Origin: Jeongeupia sp. USM3
Lineage (GTDB): Bacteria > Pseudomonadota > Gammaproteobacteria > Burkholderiales > Chitinibacteraceae
Assembly (NCBI RefSeq): GCF_001808185.1
Contig: NZ_CP017668.1
Span: 496,001-560,000 of the forward strand
Reading direction: 5' to 3'
Length of the DNA stretch: 64,000 bases
Position 1 is the first letter of the stretch, and the number at the start of each line of letters is the position of its first letter. The position numbers were made by a program, and so were the translations under genes. Below the pieces are notes generated by a model. That model was given only the letters and a program-made list of their open reading frames with translations. It ran no database searches and was not told the origin of the DNA. Below are positions 1 to 10,489 of this stretch, one piece after another.

Positions 1-1
1 C

Positions 2-2179
<2,178 letters not shown>

Positions 2180-2184
2180 ACACC

Positions 2185-2892
2185 ATGACCGATATGCAAA
2201 CACCCCTCGACGAAACCGAACTCGACCGCCTCGACGCCTTCCTGATGTCGCCGCGCACGCCTGCCGAGACCATGGACCTGGAAATGCTCGACGGCTTCCT
2301 GGTGGCGCTGGCCGTCGGCCCCGACGAAGTCCCCGAGGATGAATGGCTGCCGCAGGTCTTCGACGGCACGCCGCCCGAATTCGACGACGCCACCGAGGCC
2401 GAAGAAACGTTCTCGCTGATCCGCCGGCACGCCGCCAGCATCAAGGCCGCATTCGCACCGAAACGGCGCGAAAACATCGGCGAAGAGCCGCTGTATTTCC
2501 CGCTGGTACTGTCGGACGAAGGCGCCGACGAGAAATGGCAGGACTCGCTCGGCGCCTACTGGGCCAGCGGTTTCCGCCTTGGCCTGCTCGCGCGCGAGGA
2601 CGTCTGGCAGAAGGCGCTCGACGAAGACGAGCAACTGTTCGATTCGGTCGCGGCCGTTCTCGCCCTCGAGGAAGGTCACGAGCCCGATGACGAAAGCCGC
2701 CCGCTGACGGTCAAGCAGCGCGAGGAGCGCATTTCCGAGCTACCGTGGATCGTCGAGGACGTGATGTTCTACTGGCTCGAGCAGAAGTACGGCCAGGTCG
2801 AGCGCGTCGAGCGCGAAGAGCCCAAGGTCGGCCGCAACGATCCGTGCCCGTGCGGCTCGGGCAAGAAGTTCAAGAAGTGCCACGGCGCCTGA
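2185..2892 (+). CDS. UPF0149 (YecA-like) family protein with C-terminal SEC-C motif
   Basis: This is a small acidic soluble protein of 235 residues. The N-terminal two thirds match the UPF0149/YecA type (MDLEMLDGFLVALAVGP is the typical helix). The last 20 residues are a SEC-C zinc-binding motif, GRNDPCPCGSGKKFKKCHG, as found at the C-terminus of SecA. In E. coli, YecA is reported to bind ribosomes and unfolded proteins through this motif; whether this holds here is inference. I chose the ATG at 2185. An in-frame GTG at 2176 overlaps the mfd stop and would add three residues. Neither start has a strong Shine-Dalgarno sequence, so translation may be coupled to mfd. Confidence 0.85.
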   Translation: MTDMQTPLDETELDRLDAFLMSPRTPAETMDLEMLDGFLVALAVGPDEVPEDEWLPQVFDGTPPEFDDATEAEETFSLIRRHAASIKAAFAPKRRENIGEEPLYFPLVLSDEGADEKWQDSLGAYWASGFRLGLLAREDVWQKALDEDEQLFDSVAAVLALEEGHEPDDESRPLTVKQREERISELPWIVEDVMFYWLEQKYGQVERVEREEPKVGRNDPCPCGSGKKFKKCHGA

Positions 2893-2933
2893 ACCGCGCA
2901 AGCCGCAGCACCGGGCGGCATGCCGTCCGGTGC

Positions 2934-2939
2934 TAGAAT
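2934..2939 (+). promoter_or_regulatory. Extended -10 promoter element for serB
   Basis: The sequence TGCTAGAAT contains a TGn extension and a TAGAAT hexamer 31 bases before the serB ATG. No convincing -35 box is visible. The site sits just after the UPF0149 gene ends and supports independent transcription of serB and the downstream start at 2971. Confidence 0.5.
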
Positions 2940-2970
2940 CGCCCTCTTTTCCGCCCGACCGCCCGAAGCC

Positions 2971-3810
2971 ATGCACCGTCTCGTCATCCAAGCCCCCGAC
3001 ATTGCCACTCAGGACCTGAAGCAACTCGCCCGCCTGTCCGATGCGCACCAGATCGAAGCCATCAGCCAGCGCGCCTTCAAGCTGCACGGCGCACACATCG
3101 GCAACGAGGAAGCGGTTGCCGATTTCTGCGAGAGCAATCAGCTCGACTACGCCTTCATCCCCGAGGAACTCGGCGTGCGCGACATCGGCCTTGTCGTCAT
3201 GGACATGGATTCGACGCTGATCACGATCGAGTGCATCGACGAGATCGCCGACATGGTCGGCATCAAGCCGCAGGTCGCCGAGATCACCGCAGCAGCGATG
3301 CGTGGCGAACTGGATTTTCGTGAAAGCCTGACGCGTCGCGTCGCACTGCTGGCCGGGCTCGACGAAGGCGCGCTGCAGCGCGTTTACGACGAGCGGCTGC
3401 AACTGATGGCGGGGGCCGAAGAAATGCTGACGGGCTTCCAGGCGGCCGGCGCCACGACGCTGCTGATTTCCGGCGGGTTCACCTTCTTTACCGACCGGCT
3501 ACAACCCCGTCTGAACCTGAGCAAGACGATCGCCAATGTGCTCGAAATCGAAGGCGGCAAACTGACCGGCCGCGTGAACGGCGACATTGTCGACGCAGAA
3601 CGCAAGAAGGCCGAACTGATCGCGCTGCGTGAAGCGCTCGGCTTGCGGCGCGAGCAGGTCGTCGCGCTCGGCGACGGCGCGAACGACCTGCCGATGCTGC
3701 ACGAGGCCGGTTTCGGCATCGCCTGCCACGCCAAGCCCAGGGTGCAGGCCGAAGCGCCGTTCTGCATCAACCGGGTCGGGCTCGAGGGTGCGCTCAACTA
3801 CTTCCGTTAA
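2971..3810 (+). CDS. serB: Phosphoserine phosphatase SerB
   Basis: SerB catalyses the last step of serine synthesis, hydrolysing O-phosphoserine to serine. The 279-residue protein has an N-terminal ACT-like region and a HAD-family phosphatase domain. The catalytic aspartates are in MDMDSTLI, motif II serine is in LLISGGFTFF, and motif III/IV is ALGDGANDLPML. An in-frame ATG at 2920 lies upstream of the -10 element, so the ATG at 2971, which opens with MHRLVIQAPD, is the better start. The gene is followed by a strong hairpin terminator and converges on dnaB. Confidence 0.95.
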   Translation: MHRLVIQAPDIATQDLKQLARLSDAHQIEAISQRAFKLHGAHIGNEEAVADFCESNQLDYAFIPEELGVRDIGLVVMDMDSTLITIECIDEIADMVGIKPQVAEITAAAMRGELDFRESLTRRVALLAGLDEGALQRVYDERLQLMAGAEEMLTGFQAAGATTLLISGGFTFFTDRLQPRLNLSKTIANVLEIEGGKLTGRVNGDIVDAERKKAELIALREALGLRREQVVALGDGANDLPMLHEAGFGIACHAKPRVQAEAPFCINRVGLEGALNYFR

Positions 3811-3830
3811 AGTATCGCTTTAACATCAAC

Positions 3831-3867
3831 AAAAAACGCCAATCCGGACAAGGGGTTGGCGTTTTTT
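3831..3867. terminator. Bidirectional terminator between serB and dnaB
   Basis: A 12-bp perfect stem (AAAAAACGCCAA paired with TTGGCGTTTTTT) has a 13-base loop and T-tracts in both directions. It lies between two convergent genes and can end both transcripts. Confidence 0.9.
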
Positions 3868-3889
3868 GTTGGTGCACTGGATGAGGTTG

Positions 3890-5323
3890 TTACTCGAGGT
3901 CGCTCGACCAGCCTTCCGGCCGCATCAGCGCATTGTCGAAGCGAGAATGCTGCCCCATGAACACCAGCGGAATCTTGCCGGTGGGGCCGTTACGGTGCTT
4001 GCCGATGATGCACTCGGCCAGACCTTTGTGCGGCGAATCCGGGTTGTAGTAGTCGTCGCGGTACATGAACATGATCACGTCGGCATCCTGCTCGATGGCG
4101 CCGGACTCTCGCAGGTCGGACATCATCGGGCGCTTGTCGGTACGCTGCTCGACCGCACGCGACAACTGCGACAACGCAATGATCGGCACTTGAAGTTCGC
4201 GCGCCAAGCCCTTGAGTGAACGGGAAATTTCGCTGACCTCGGTCGCCCGGTTCTGGTCCTTGGCGCCGGCACGGCCCGCCATCAGCTGGATATAGTCGAT
4301 CACGATCAGGCCAAGCTGGCCGCCGACCTGCCGCGCCAGTCTTCGTGACTTGGTGCGAATCTCCATTGCAGTCAGCGCACCGGTCTCCTCGATGAAGATC
4401 GGCGCCTCGGAGAGCTTGTTCACCGCATGCGTCAGTCGCAGCCAGTCCTCGTCCTCGAAACGGCCGGTCTTGAGCTTGTGCATGTCGATCTTGCCGATCG
4501 AGCCGACCATCCGCATACCCAGCTGCGCCGCCCCCATTTCCAGCGAGAAGATCGCGACCGGCAGCTTGAGCTCGGCACCGACGTATTCGGCGATATTGAC
4601 CGAAAACGCCGTCTTGCCCATCGACGGCCGGCCGGCGACGATGATCAGGTCGCCTTTCTGCAGCCCCGACGTCATCTTGTCGAGGTCGATGAAACCGGTG
4701 GCGACGCCGGTGACTTCGGACGGGTTGTCCTGCTGGTACAGGTGGTCGATGCGCTCGACGATCTCCTTGAGGATCGGCGGCATCGCGATAAAACCCTTCT
4801 GCCCCTTGGCCGATTGCTCGGCAATCTGGAAAACCCGTGACTCGGCTTCGTCGAGCAACTGGGCCGATTCACGGCCGTCGGGGTTGTACGCCGACTCGGC
4901 GATCTCGGTGCCGACCCCGGCAAGCTGGCGCATCACCGAACGCTCGCGGACGATTTCCCCGTATCGGCGGATGTTGGCCGCCGATGGCGTGTTCGACGCC
5001 AGCGAACCGAGGTAGGCCAGTCCGCCGACATAGGCGAGGTCGTTCGAGTTGTCGAGCGATTCGGCAACGGTGATCACGTCGGCCGGCCGGTTGTGCTCGA
5101 TCAGCTTGACGATGTGCTGCCAGATCTTCTTGTGGTCTTCGCGGTAGAAGTCGTTCTCGTTGATGACGTCAGCGATCTTGTCGAACGCCGTGTTGTCGAG
5201 CATCAGCCCGCCGAGCACCGATTGCTCGGCCTCGATCGAATGTGGCGGCAGCCTGAGTGCAGCGACATCGGCAGCGAGGCCGGCTTGCATGGCTTCGGGG
5301 TGGGCGGTAGGATACTCGGTCAT
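3890..5323 (-). CDS. dnaB: Replicative DNA helicase DnaB
   Basis: DnaB is the hexameric 5'-3' helicase that opens the replication fork and binds primase and the clamp loader. The protein has 477 residues, close to the E. coli length. It has the N-terminal primase-interacting domain (LPPHSIEAEQSVLGGLML) and a RecA-like C-terminal ATPase with Walker A GRPSMGKT near residue 230 and the DnaB motif IVIDYIQLM. The ATG at 5323 gives the usual N-terminus. The gene is divergent from ratA across about 70 bases, so the two promoters must lie close together or overlap. No intein or other insertion is seen. Confidence 0.98.
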   Translation of the reverse strand: MTEYPTAHPEAMQAGLAADVAALRLPPHSIEAEQSVLGGLMLDNTAFDKIADVINENDFYREDHKKIWQHIVKLIEHNRPADVITVAESLDNSNDLAYVGGLAYLGSLASNTPSAANIRRYGEIVRERSVMRQLAGVGTEIAESAYNPDGRESAQLLDEAESRVFQIAEQSAKGQKGFIAMPPILKEIVERIDHLYQQDNPSEVTGVATGFIDLDKMTSGLQKGDLIIVAGRPSMGKTAFSVNIAEYVGAELKLPVAIFSLEMGAAQLGMRMVGSIGKIDMHKLKTGRFEDEDWLRLTHAVNKLSEAPIFIEETGALTAMEIRTKSRRLARQVGGQLGLIVIDYIQLMAGRAGAKDQNRATEVSEISRSLKGLARELQVPIIALSQLSRAVEQRTDKRPMMSDLRESGAIEQDADVIMFMYRDDYYNPDSPHKGLAECIIGKHRNGPTGKIPLVFMGQHSRFDNALMRPEGWSSDLE

Positions 5324-5395
5324 TTCCGACAGTCGTTCATGGGCGAAGGCCGCCTATTCTAGCGCCTTGTGACCCGAGGCGCGACGCCGTTCCCG

Positions 5396-5824
5396 ATGAA
5401 GCAAATCCGCAAGTCCGTTCTCGTTCCCCACTCTGCCGCGCACATGTTCCGCCTCGTCGACGACGTCGAGCACTACCCGCGCTTCCTGCCATGGTGTGGT
5501 GGTGTCGAGGTGCACGAGCGCACCCCGACCACGCTCAACACGACGCTGCGCATCGACTTCCTGCGGGTCAAGTCGTTCTTCCGCACCCACAATCTCAACA
5601 GCGAGAACCGCATCGAAATGCAGCTCGTCGACGGGCCGTTCAAGACGCTGTCGGGGATATGGCAATTCACGCCGCTGATGGAAGACGCGTGCAAGGTCGA
5701 GTTCGAACTCGACTACCAGTTTGAAAACCGGGCGCTCGAGGTACTGATCGGCCCGGTGTTCGAGAAAATCACCGGCACTTTCGTCGACTGCTTCGTCAAG
5801 GAAGCCGATCGGCGCCACGGTTGA
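5396..5824 (+). CDS. ratA: RatA/Coq10-like START-domain protein
   Basis: This 142-residue protein is a single START/Coq10-type lipid-binding fold, recognised by VPHSAAHMFRLVDDVEHYPR near the start and CKVEFELDYQFENRALEVLIG near the end. Relatives are mitochondrial Coq10, which handles ubiquinone, and E. coli RatA (PasT), described as a ribosome-association toxin or persistence factor; which role applies here cannot be decided. The ATG at 5396 is preferred over a GTG at 5369, which would add a non-conserved leader. It is followed after five bases by the RnfH-family gene, a pairing that is widely conserved (ratA-ratB) downstream of smpB in enterics; no smpB is next to it here. Confidence 0.88.
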   Translation: MKQIRKSVLVPHSAAHMFRLVDDVEHYPRFLPWCGGVEVHERTPTTLNTTLRIDFLRVKSFFRTHNLNSENRIEMQLVDGPFKTLSGIWQFTPLMEDACKVEFELDYQFENRALEVLIGPVFEKITGTFVDCFVKEADRRHG

Positions 5825-5829
5825 GCGAT

Positions 5830-6141
5830 ATGAGCGAATCCATCAGCGTCGAGGTCGTCTACGCCACGCCGGCAAAGCAAAAGCTCGTCGCGCTGCGAGT
5901 GGCCGCCGGCACGACCGCGGAGCAGGCCATCGCCCAGTCCGGGCTTCTGGACGAGCTCACCGAAATCGACCTTGCGCAGAACAAGGTCGGCATCTTCGGC
6001 AAGGCAATCAAGCTGGACGCGGTGCTGCGCGAGCACGATCGCGTCGAAATCTATCGCCCGCTGATTGCCGATCCCAAGGAAGTGCGCCGCAAACGCGTTG
6101 CCGAAGGCAAGGCGATGAAGAAAGGTGGCGGCGAGCAGTAA
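5830..6141 (+). CDS. RnfH family (UPF0125) ubiquitin-like protein
   Basis: The product is a 103-residue small protein of the RnfH/RatB (UPF0125) family, which has a beta-grasp, ubiquitin-like fold. Recognisable segments are SVEVVYATPAKQKL at the N-terminus, VGIFGKAIKLDAVLREHDRV in the middle and EIYRPLIADPKEVRRKR at the C-terminus. Its biochemical role is not established. The ATG at 5830 is used; an in-frame TTG at 5821 overlaps the ratA stop. It clearly shares a transcript with ratA and ends shortly before the convergent DUF4124 gene. Confidence 0.88.
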   Translation: MSESISVEVVYATPAKQKLVALRVAAGTTAEQAIAQSGLLDELTEIDLAQNKVGIFGKAIKLDAVLREHDRVEIYRPLIADPKEVRRKRVAEGKAMKKGGGEQ

Positions 6142-6159
6142 GGCCCGCCCCGCAGCCGG

Positions 6160-6576
6160 CTAGCAACTGTTCTTGATGACTTCCTGGATTTTGGCAATTT
6201 CCTCTTTCTTGCGCTCTTCGGTCATGAATTCGACCTTGCCCTTGTCGTTCAGGCTGTTGAATCGCGCCGCCTGCAGGTAACCAAGCCGGGTCTTCGCTTC
6301 GGCGCAGAGTTTCGGATCCTTCTTGCTCTCGGCCTGGGTCTGCGGAGCCGGCTGCACCGCCGATGCTACCGGCGCGCTAGCCTTCGCGGCCGGCGGCGCA
6401 ACGGTTGTCACGGGCTGCTTGGTCGTCTTGACGATCTGTGCCTTGCCCTTGTCGGCCCCGGCGGGCGGCGTATCGGAATACTGCCAGTTGCCGTTGGCGT
6501 CCTTCCATTTGTAGATCTCGGCGTGCGCCAGTCCGGTAGTCAGACACAGCACCAGCAGTGCCAGATGCGTTTTCAT
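6160..6576 (-). CDS. Secreted DUF4124 domain protein
   Basis: This 138-residue protein has a Sec signal peptide (MKTHLALLVLCLTTGLAHA, cleavage after AHA). A DUF4124 domain follows directly (EIYKWKDANGNWQYSDTPP), then an Ala/Pro/Thr-rich linker and a charged C-terminal helix ending in Cys. DUF4124 proteins are common in beta- and gammaproteobacterial envelopes and have no settled function; the YKW...G...YSD pattern recalls a small periplasmic WW-like motif. The start at 6576 is fixed by a good Shine-Dalgarno sequence (GGGGAGG) and by the signal peptide. It is monocistronic and convergent with ratA-rnfH. Confidence 0.85.
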   Translation of the reverse strand: MKTHLALLVLCLTTGLAHAEIYKWKDANGNWQYSDTPPAGADKGKAQIVKTTKQPVTTVAPPAAKASAPVASAVQPAPQTQAESKKDPKLCAEAKTRLGYLQAARFNSLNDKGKVEFMTEERKKEEIAKIQEVIKNSC

Positions 6577-6697
6577 TCGAACCTCCCCGGTCTCTTGTTG
6601 AGCGCAAAAACGCTTAATACCACGACACGCGGACGAGCCGAACACGGCCGGCGCCAATTTGCCGAAAAGACCACACCAGCTCCATCCGGACGGCATT

Positions 6698-6713
6698 ACT
6701 CACAGGTGTGAGT
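6698..6713. promoter_or_regulatory. 16-bp palindrome, possible operator
   Basis: ACTCACA-GG-TGTGAGT is a perfect inverted repeat with 7-base arms. It lies in the gap between the DUF4124 gene and rmuC, just upstream of the possible small-RNA promoter described next. The cognate regulator is unknown. Confidence 0.4.
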
Positions 6714-6755
6714 TTGGCCGTGGAGACCGGGGCGGGCGCGATTTAACATGAACTT

Positions 6756-6841
6756 GTGCCAGTTGAACCGTACCGGAACAACCGGCAAAGCTTCATCTCT
6801 CCTCATGACTTGAGTGCCCGCCTGCCAGCGGGCTTTTTTTT
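6756..6841 (+). ncRNA. Candidate small RNA ending in an intrinsic terminator
   Basis: On the plus strand a strong intrinsic terminator (GCCCGC stem at 6816-6821 and 6828-6833, followed by eight T) sits in the 263-base gap between two minus-strand genes, so no annotated gene uses it. A weak promoter can be drawn upstream: TGGAGA at 6721-6726, a 17-base spacer and TAACAT at 6744-6749. That would give a transcript of about 86 nt whose 3' end overlaps the rmuC stop codon by two bases. There is no open reading frame with a ribosome binding site. This is inference from terminator polarity only. Confidence 0.3.
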
Positions 6842-8318
6842 ACGCCTCGATCCGAGCCGGGTCGGCGCCATCGCCCTCGAGCTTCACCTGCTCGATCTCG
6901 ACGAAACGCCGCGAAATCTTTTCGCTGGTGATCGCCACGCTCTGGACGTCGTCGTGCGCCTGGCGGATATGCGTCGCCAGTTTCTTCATCCGTTCGTCGA
7001 AACGCCCGAATTCCTGCGACAGCTTGCCGAGCGCCTCCTTGATGATGTGGACCTGCTTGCGCGTCTCGACGTCCTTGATCACCGCGCGCGCGGTATTGAG
7101 CACCGCCATCAGCGTGGTCGGCGACACGATCCACACCCGTCGCGCCAGCGCATGCTGGACCAGATCCGGGTGATAGGCGTGAATCTCGGCAAACACCGCC
7201 TCGGCCGGAACGAACATCACCGCGCCGTCGGCGGTTTCGTTGGTAATGATGTACTTGCCCGAAATATCGTCGATGTGCTTTTTGACGTCGACCTTGAATG
7301 CGCGTGTCGCGACCACCTTGTCCGACGCGGGGTCGAACATCCGGTGATAGTTCTCGAGCGGGAACTTGGCGTCGACAGCGACCAGCCCGGTCGGCTCCGG
7401 CAGTCGCAGCAGGCAGTCGGCGCGCGTACCGTTCGACAGCGTTGCCTGGAATTCGTACACCTGCGCCGGCAGCACGTTGCGCACCAGGTGCTCGAGCTGC
7501 ACCTCGCCGAATGCGCCGCGCGAGCGCTTGTCGCCGAGCAGCTCCTGCAGGCTGACCACATTGGTCGTCAGCCCGTCGATCTTCTTCTGCGCCTCATCGA
7601 TCGTCGCCAGCCGCGCCATCACGCTGGCAAACGTTTCGTTGGTCTTCTTGAAGCCCTCGTCGAGCCGCTCGTTGACCTTGCCGGAAATTTCGGCCAGCCG
7701 CGTATCGGCGGTCTTGGTCAGTTCGCCGACGGTGGTGGTCAGTTGCTGCGACGTGGCCTGCAACAGCAGCTGGATCTGCTCCATTTCGCGCTTCGACTGC
7801 TCGGCCAGCATCGTCGAGAGCTTGACCAGCACGTCCTCGCGCAGCGCATCCTGCTTGCCCTTGAGGTCAGAAGCGATATCGGCGAGCTGCTTGAGCATCA
7901 GCTCACGCGTTTCCGACAGCGTCGACGTCAGCGACAGCCGCATGGCCGACAGCGATTCGCTTTGTGTACTGGCCAGCCGGTTCAGCGCTTCGCGGGTGTC
8001 CTTGAGTTCGGTGCTCACACCGCCCCGCAGCCGGTCGAACGACTCGCCCATCGCATCGCGCAACTGGCCGGCCGAGCGGTTGACCGCCTCGTTGAGCAGG
8101 CTGCCGTGCTGCGCCAGCGCCGCGTGCTGCGATTCGGTCTGCCGCGCAAGGCCCGCATGCAGATCGCCGAGCATCTGCCGGTGCTTGGCCTCGAGCTCCT
8201 GCGACAGCAGGTCGAGCACGTCCTGCTGGGTTCGGGCAAGTTGCTGCAGGCGCAGCACGACGACAACGCCGGCGATCAGGACGACCAGCGTCGTAATGCC
8301 GAAAAGCAGGTCGAGCAT
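6840..8318 (-). CDS. rmuC: DNA recombination protein RmuC
   Basis: RmuC family proteins limit inversions and rearrangements at short inverted repeats and carry a nuclease-like (restriction endonuclease-like) core. The 492-residue protein starts with one N-terminal membrane anchor (LLFGITTLVVLIAGVVVVLR). A long coiled-coil region of about 220 residues follows, then the conserved RmuC domain (EVQLEHLVRNVLPAQVYEFQ; GLVAVDAKFPLENYHRM). The ATG at 8318 fits the membrane anchor; the longer reading frame upstream to 8540 has no family similarity. No intrinsic terminator oriented for this gene is seen at its 3' end. Confidence 0.93.
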   Translation of the reverse strand: MLDLLFGITTLVVLIAGVVVVLRLQQLARTQQDVLDLLSQELEAKHRQMLGDLHAGLARQTESQHAALAQHGSLLNEAVNRSAGQLRDAMGESFDRLRGGVSTELKDTREALNRLASTQSESLSAMRLSLTSTLSETRELMLKQLADIASDLKGKQDALREDVLVKLSTMLAEQSKREMEQIQLLLQATSQQLTTTVGELTKTADTRLAEISGKVNERLDEGFKKTNETFASVMARLATIDEAQKKIDGLTTNVVSLQELLGDKRSRGAFGEVQLEHLVRNVLPAQVYEFQATLSNGTRADCLLRLPEPTGLVAVDAKFPLENYHRMFDPASDKVVATRAFKVDVKKHIDDISGKYIITNETADGAVMFVPAEAVFAEIHAYHPDLVQHALARRVWIVSPTTLMAVLNTARAVIKDVETRKQVHIIKEALGKLSQEFGRFDERMKKLATHIRQAHDDVQSVAITSEKISRRFVEIEQVKLEGDGADPARIEA

Positions 8319-8375
8319 GGGAAACTCCGTGAACTGAGCCGCACATTGTAAGTGATCCCGCGCGCAAGCTGCCGT

Positions 8376-8402
8376 AACAAAAAGCCCCGCGAGCGGGGCT
8401 TT
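8376..8402 (-). terminator. Terminator after the phytase-like gene
   Basis: The minus strand reads AAAGCCCCGC-TC-GCGGGGCTTT followed by TTGTT. This is a compact GC stem with a T-rich tail, 24 bases beyond the stop codon of the phytase-like lipoprotein gene. Confidence 0.8.
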
Positions 8403-8425
8403 CCGGGGTGGAGACCGGCTTCGCG

Positions 8426-10381
8426 TTACAGCGCAATGTCCTTCAGCGCCGTACCGAAACGGATCACCCACAGCCGGCTCGGGCGTTCGTCGTCGCTGCC
8501 GCGACCGATCCGGTATTTCGGGTTGGCGAGCGCCGCACACTTGCTGCCAGTCAGCGTGCCACCGGCGTCCTGGCTGCAGTCATCGCCCTTGAGCACCACG
8601 CCCTTGTCGTCAACGATCTTGCCCGACAGGCCGAAATCGTTGTCGTTGATCAGCGCAATCGTATTGGCGTCGATCAGCGTCAGCCCTTCGGCCTTCTCGG
8701 CCACCCAGCCGAACTTCGCATCGCGCAGATCGGCAAGCACGCGCTTGGCGACCGGCGTAACGCCGGCGGCCTTGATGGCGGCCAGATCACCCTGATACTC
8801 GACCTCGAGCCCGTTGATCGTCCTGCCGGTCAGGTCGGTCGCCGTGGCCGTGTCGATCAGCACCAGCATGTTGTGGACCACGCCGTCCTTCTGCGCACCC
8901 TGCTCGATCAGCAGGAAACGGGTATCGGACAATGCAATCAGGTCGCCGAGCTTGGCGTCCTTGGCCTTGTCGTAGATCGCCGTGTCGAACGGGTACGCCA
9001 GCATGCGCGTCGTGCCGGTCGCCGGGTCGTACTCGACCAGGCGAATTACCGGCGACTTGCTGGTTTTCTGCGTCTTGCCGTTGCTGTCCTTGGCATCCTC
9101 GATCGACAGGATCGACTGCACCATCGCAACGACCTTGCCCGACGGCGTCACCGCCACACCTTCGAAGCCGCGATTGGCCTGGCGCTTGGCGATGATGCCG
9201 GGCAGACCGCTGCCCGGCGCCAGCTTTTTCAGCAATTTGCCGGTTGCAGGGTCGAGCTGGGCAAGGAAGGGGCCGTATTCGTCGGTCAGCCACAGCTTGC
9301 CCCCCTTGTCGATCGACAGCCCTTCCGGGTCGATGCCGCGCACATCGTCGGCCGGGTTCAGCTTGCCCAGAGCTTCGTTCAGCGCCGCTTCGTTCGTGGC
9401 GCCGACCACACCGACAGGAAGCGGCAAGCCGCTCATTCTGCCGCCGTCGACATCCTTGAGGTCGGTCGTCGATTCGACGGTCGCCACGCCGCCCTTCAGG
9501 CGCATCAGGCCGATTTTCGGATTGAAGCCCGGCACCGGAAACACCTTGCTCTTCCGGCTGTCCGACTGGTCCGGCGAATCACCGTTGGGGCCGCGGTCGG
9601 TCAGGATGTAGAAAAGCTGGCTACCGTCGGCGTCCTTGCCCTTGTAGGCAAGGCTGGAGCCGACCGACAGCGGAAAGCCCTGCGGGAAGGCAGCTTTGAT
9701 GCCGGCGTCGCTCCCCGGGTACGGCACGTAGAACTTCGCGGGCACCTGGACGCGGTACTTGCTGATTTCGAGCGTTACGCCCGATGCACTGACCTTGGTC
9801 GTCGCTGCGCCGTTCAGCATGGCCAGTGTCGACTCGAAGTGCTCGCGAGCGGTCGCGGTACTGACCGGCACCTTTCCGAGTACGCCGCTGGCGGCAGCAT
9901 CGAATGCCTGCATGTCGTCGAGCGGCAGCGACTTGCCCTTCAGTGCGGCGCGGGTCGCCGCCTCGATAGCGATGCCGTTGTCCGGATCCTGGTCGGCGTC
10001 GAGCGTTTGCAGCAGCCGCGCCCGGCTGATGACCTTGTCGGACAGCGGGTTGGCTGGATCGAAATCGGCCAGGGTCACCTTGTCCTTGCCTTTGGCCGAG
10101 CCGATCACGATATCGCCGACCCGGAATGTGGCCGTGTCGCCATCGCGATAGCCGAACGTGCCGCTGGCATCGGTGACCCGCAGGGCGCCATCGCTGCTGG
10201 TCGAGTATTCCAGCCCCGCCACCTGCGCGTCGAGAAACTGGCCGGATTTGGCGCTCGGTGCGGGGGTGGGCGCCGGAGTCGGCGCCGGGGTCGGAGATGC
10301 GCCGTCACTGCCGCCACCGCAGGCGGACAGGCCCGTACCGATCAATGTGGCCAGCGCCAGGGCCGGAATACCGTGCTTCAT
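8426..10381 (-). CDS. Esterase-like/phytase-like lipoprotein
   Basis: The 651-residue product has a lipoprotein signal peptide with lipobox LSAC at residues 18-21 and then a Gly/Ser and Ala-Pro-Thr repeat linker. A region of about 160 residues (DAQVAGLEYSTSSDGALRVT onward) looks like a surface adhesion or cadherin-type module. A C-terminal phytase-like beta-propeller domain (esterase-like activity of phytase family) covers roughly residues 210-645, with segments such as GPFLAQLDPATGKLLKK and FEGVAVTPSGKVVAMVQS. Proteins of this kind are exported and have often been linked to phosphate-ester or DNA-associated functions, but the activity is unproven. It is monocistronic, with a terminator directly after it and a start 108 bases from the divergent flgA. 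Confidence 0.8.
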   Translation of the reverse strand: MKHGIPALALATLIGTGLSACGGGSDGASPTPAPTPAPTPAPSAKSGQFLDAQVAGLEYSTSSDGALRVTDASGTFGYRDGDTATFRVGDIVIGSAKGKDKVTLADFDPANPLSDKVISRARLLQTLDADQDPDNGIAIEAATRAALKGKSLPLDDMQAFDAAASGVLGKVPVSTATAREHFESTLAMLNGAATTKVSASGVTLEISKYRVQVPAKFYVPYPGSDAGIKAAFPQGFPLSVGSSLAYKGKDADGSQLFYILTDRGPNGDSPDQSDSRKSKVFPVPGFNPKIGLMRLKGGVATVESTTDLKDVDGGRMSGLPLPVGVVGATNEAALNEALGKLNPADDVRGIDPEGLSIDKGGKLWLTDEYGPFLAQLDPATGKLLKKLAPGSGLPGIIAKRQANRGFEGVAVTPSGKVVAMVQSILSIEDAKDSNGKTQKTSKSPVIRLVEYDPATGTTRMLAYPFDTAIYDKAKDAKLGDLIALSDTRFLLIEQGAQKDGVVHNMLVLIDTATATDLTGRTINGLEVEYQGDLAAIKAAGVTPVAKRVLADLRDAKFGWVAEKAEGLTLIDANTIALINDNDFGLSGKIVDDKGVVLKGDDCSQDAGGTLTGSKCAALANPKYRIGRGSDDERPSRLWVIRFGTALKDIAL

Positions 10382-10477
10382 TGCGTCTCATCCTTATTGT
10401 GAACGAAAGCGCAGAACGCTAAAGCGTCAACATGACGCGTCGGTGACGCCCGCTGTCGGTGCGGCGTGCTCGCAACA

Positions 10478-10483
10478 TATAAT
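10478..10483 (+). promoter_or_regulatory. Consensus -10 box (TATAAT) immediately before flgA
   Basis: A perfect TATAAT ends six bases before the flgA ATG. A transcript started at the usual distance would begin at or next to the ATG, implying a leaderless or nearly leaderless mRNA. No clear -35 box is visible. Confidence 0.45.
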
Positions 10484-10489
10484 GGCGCG

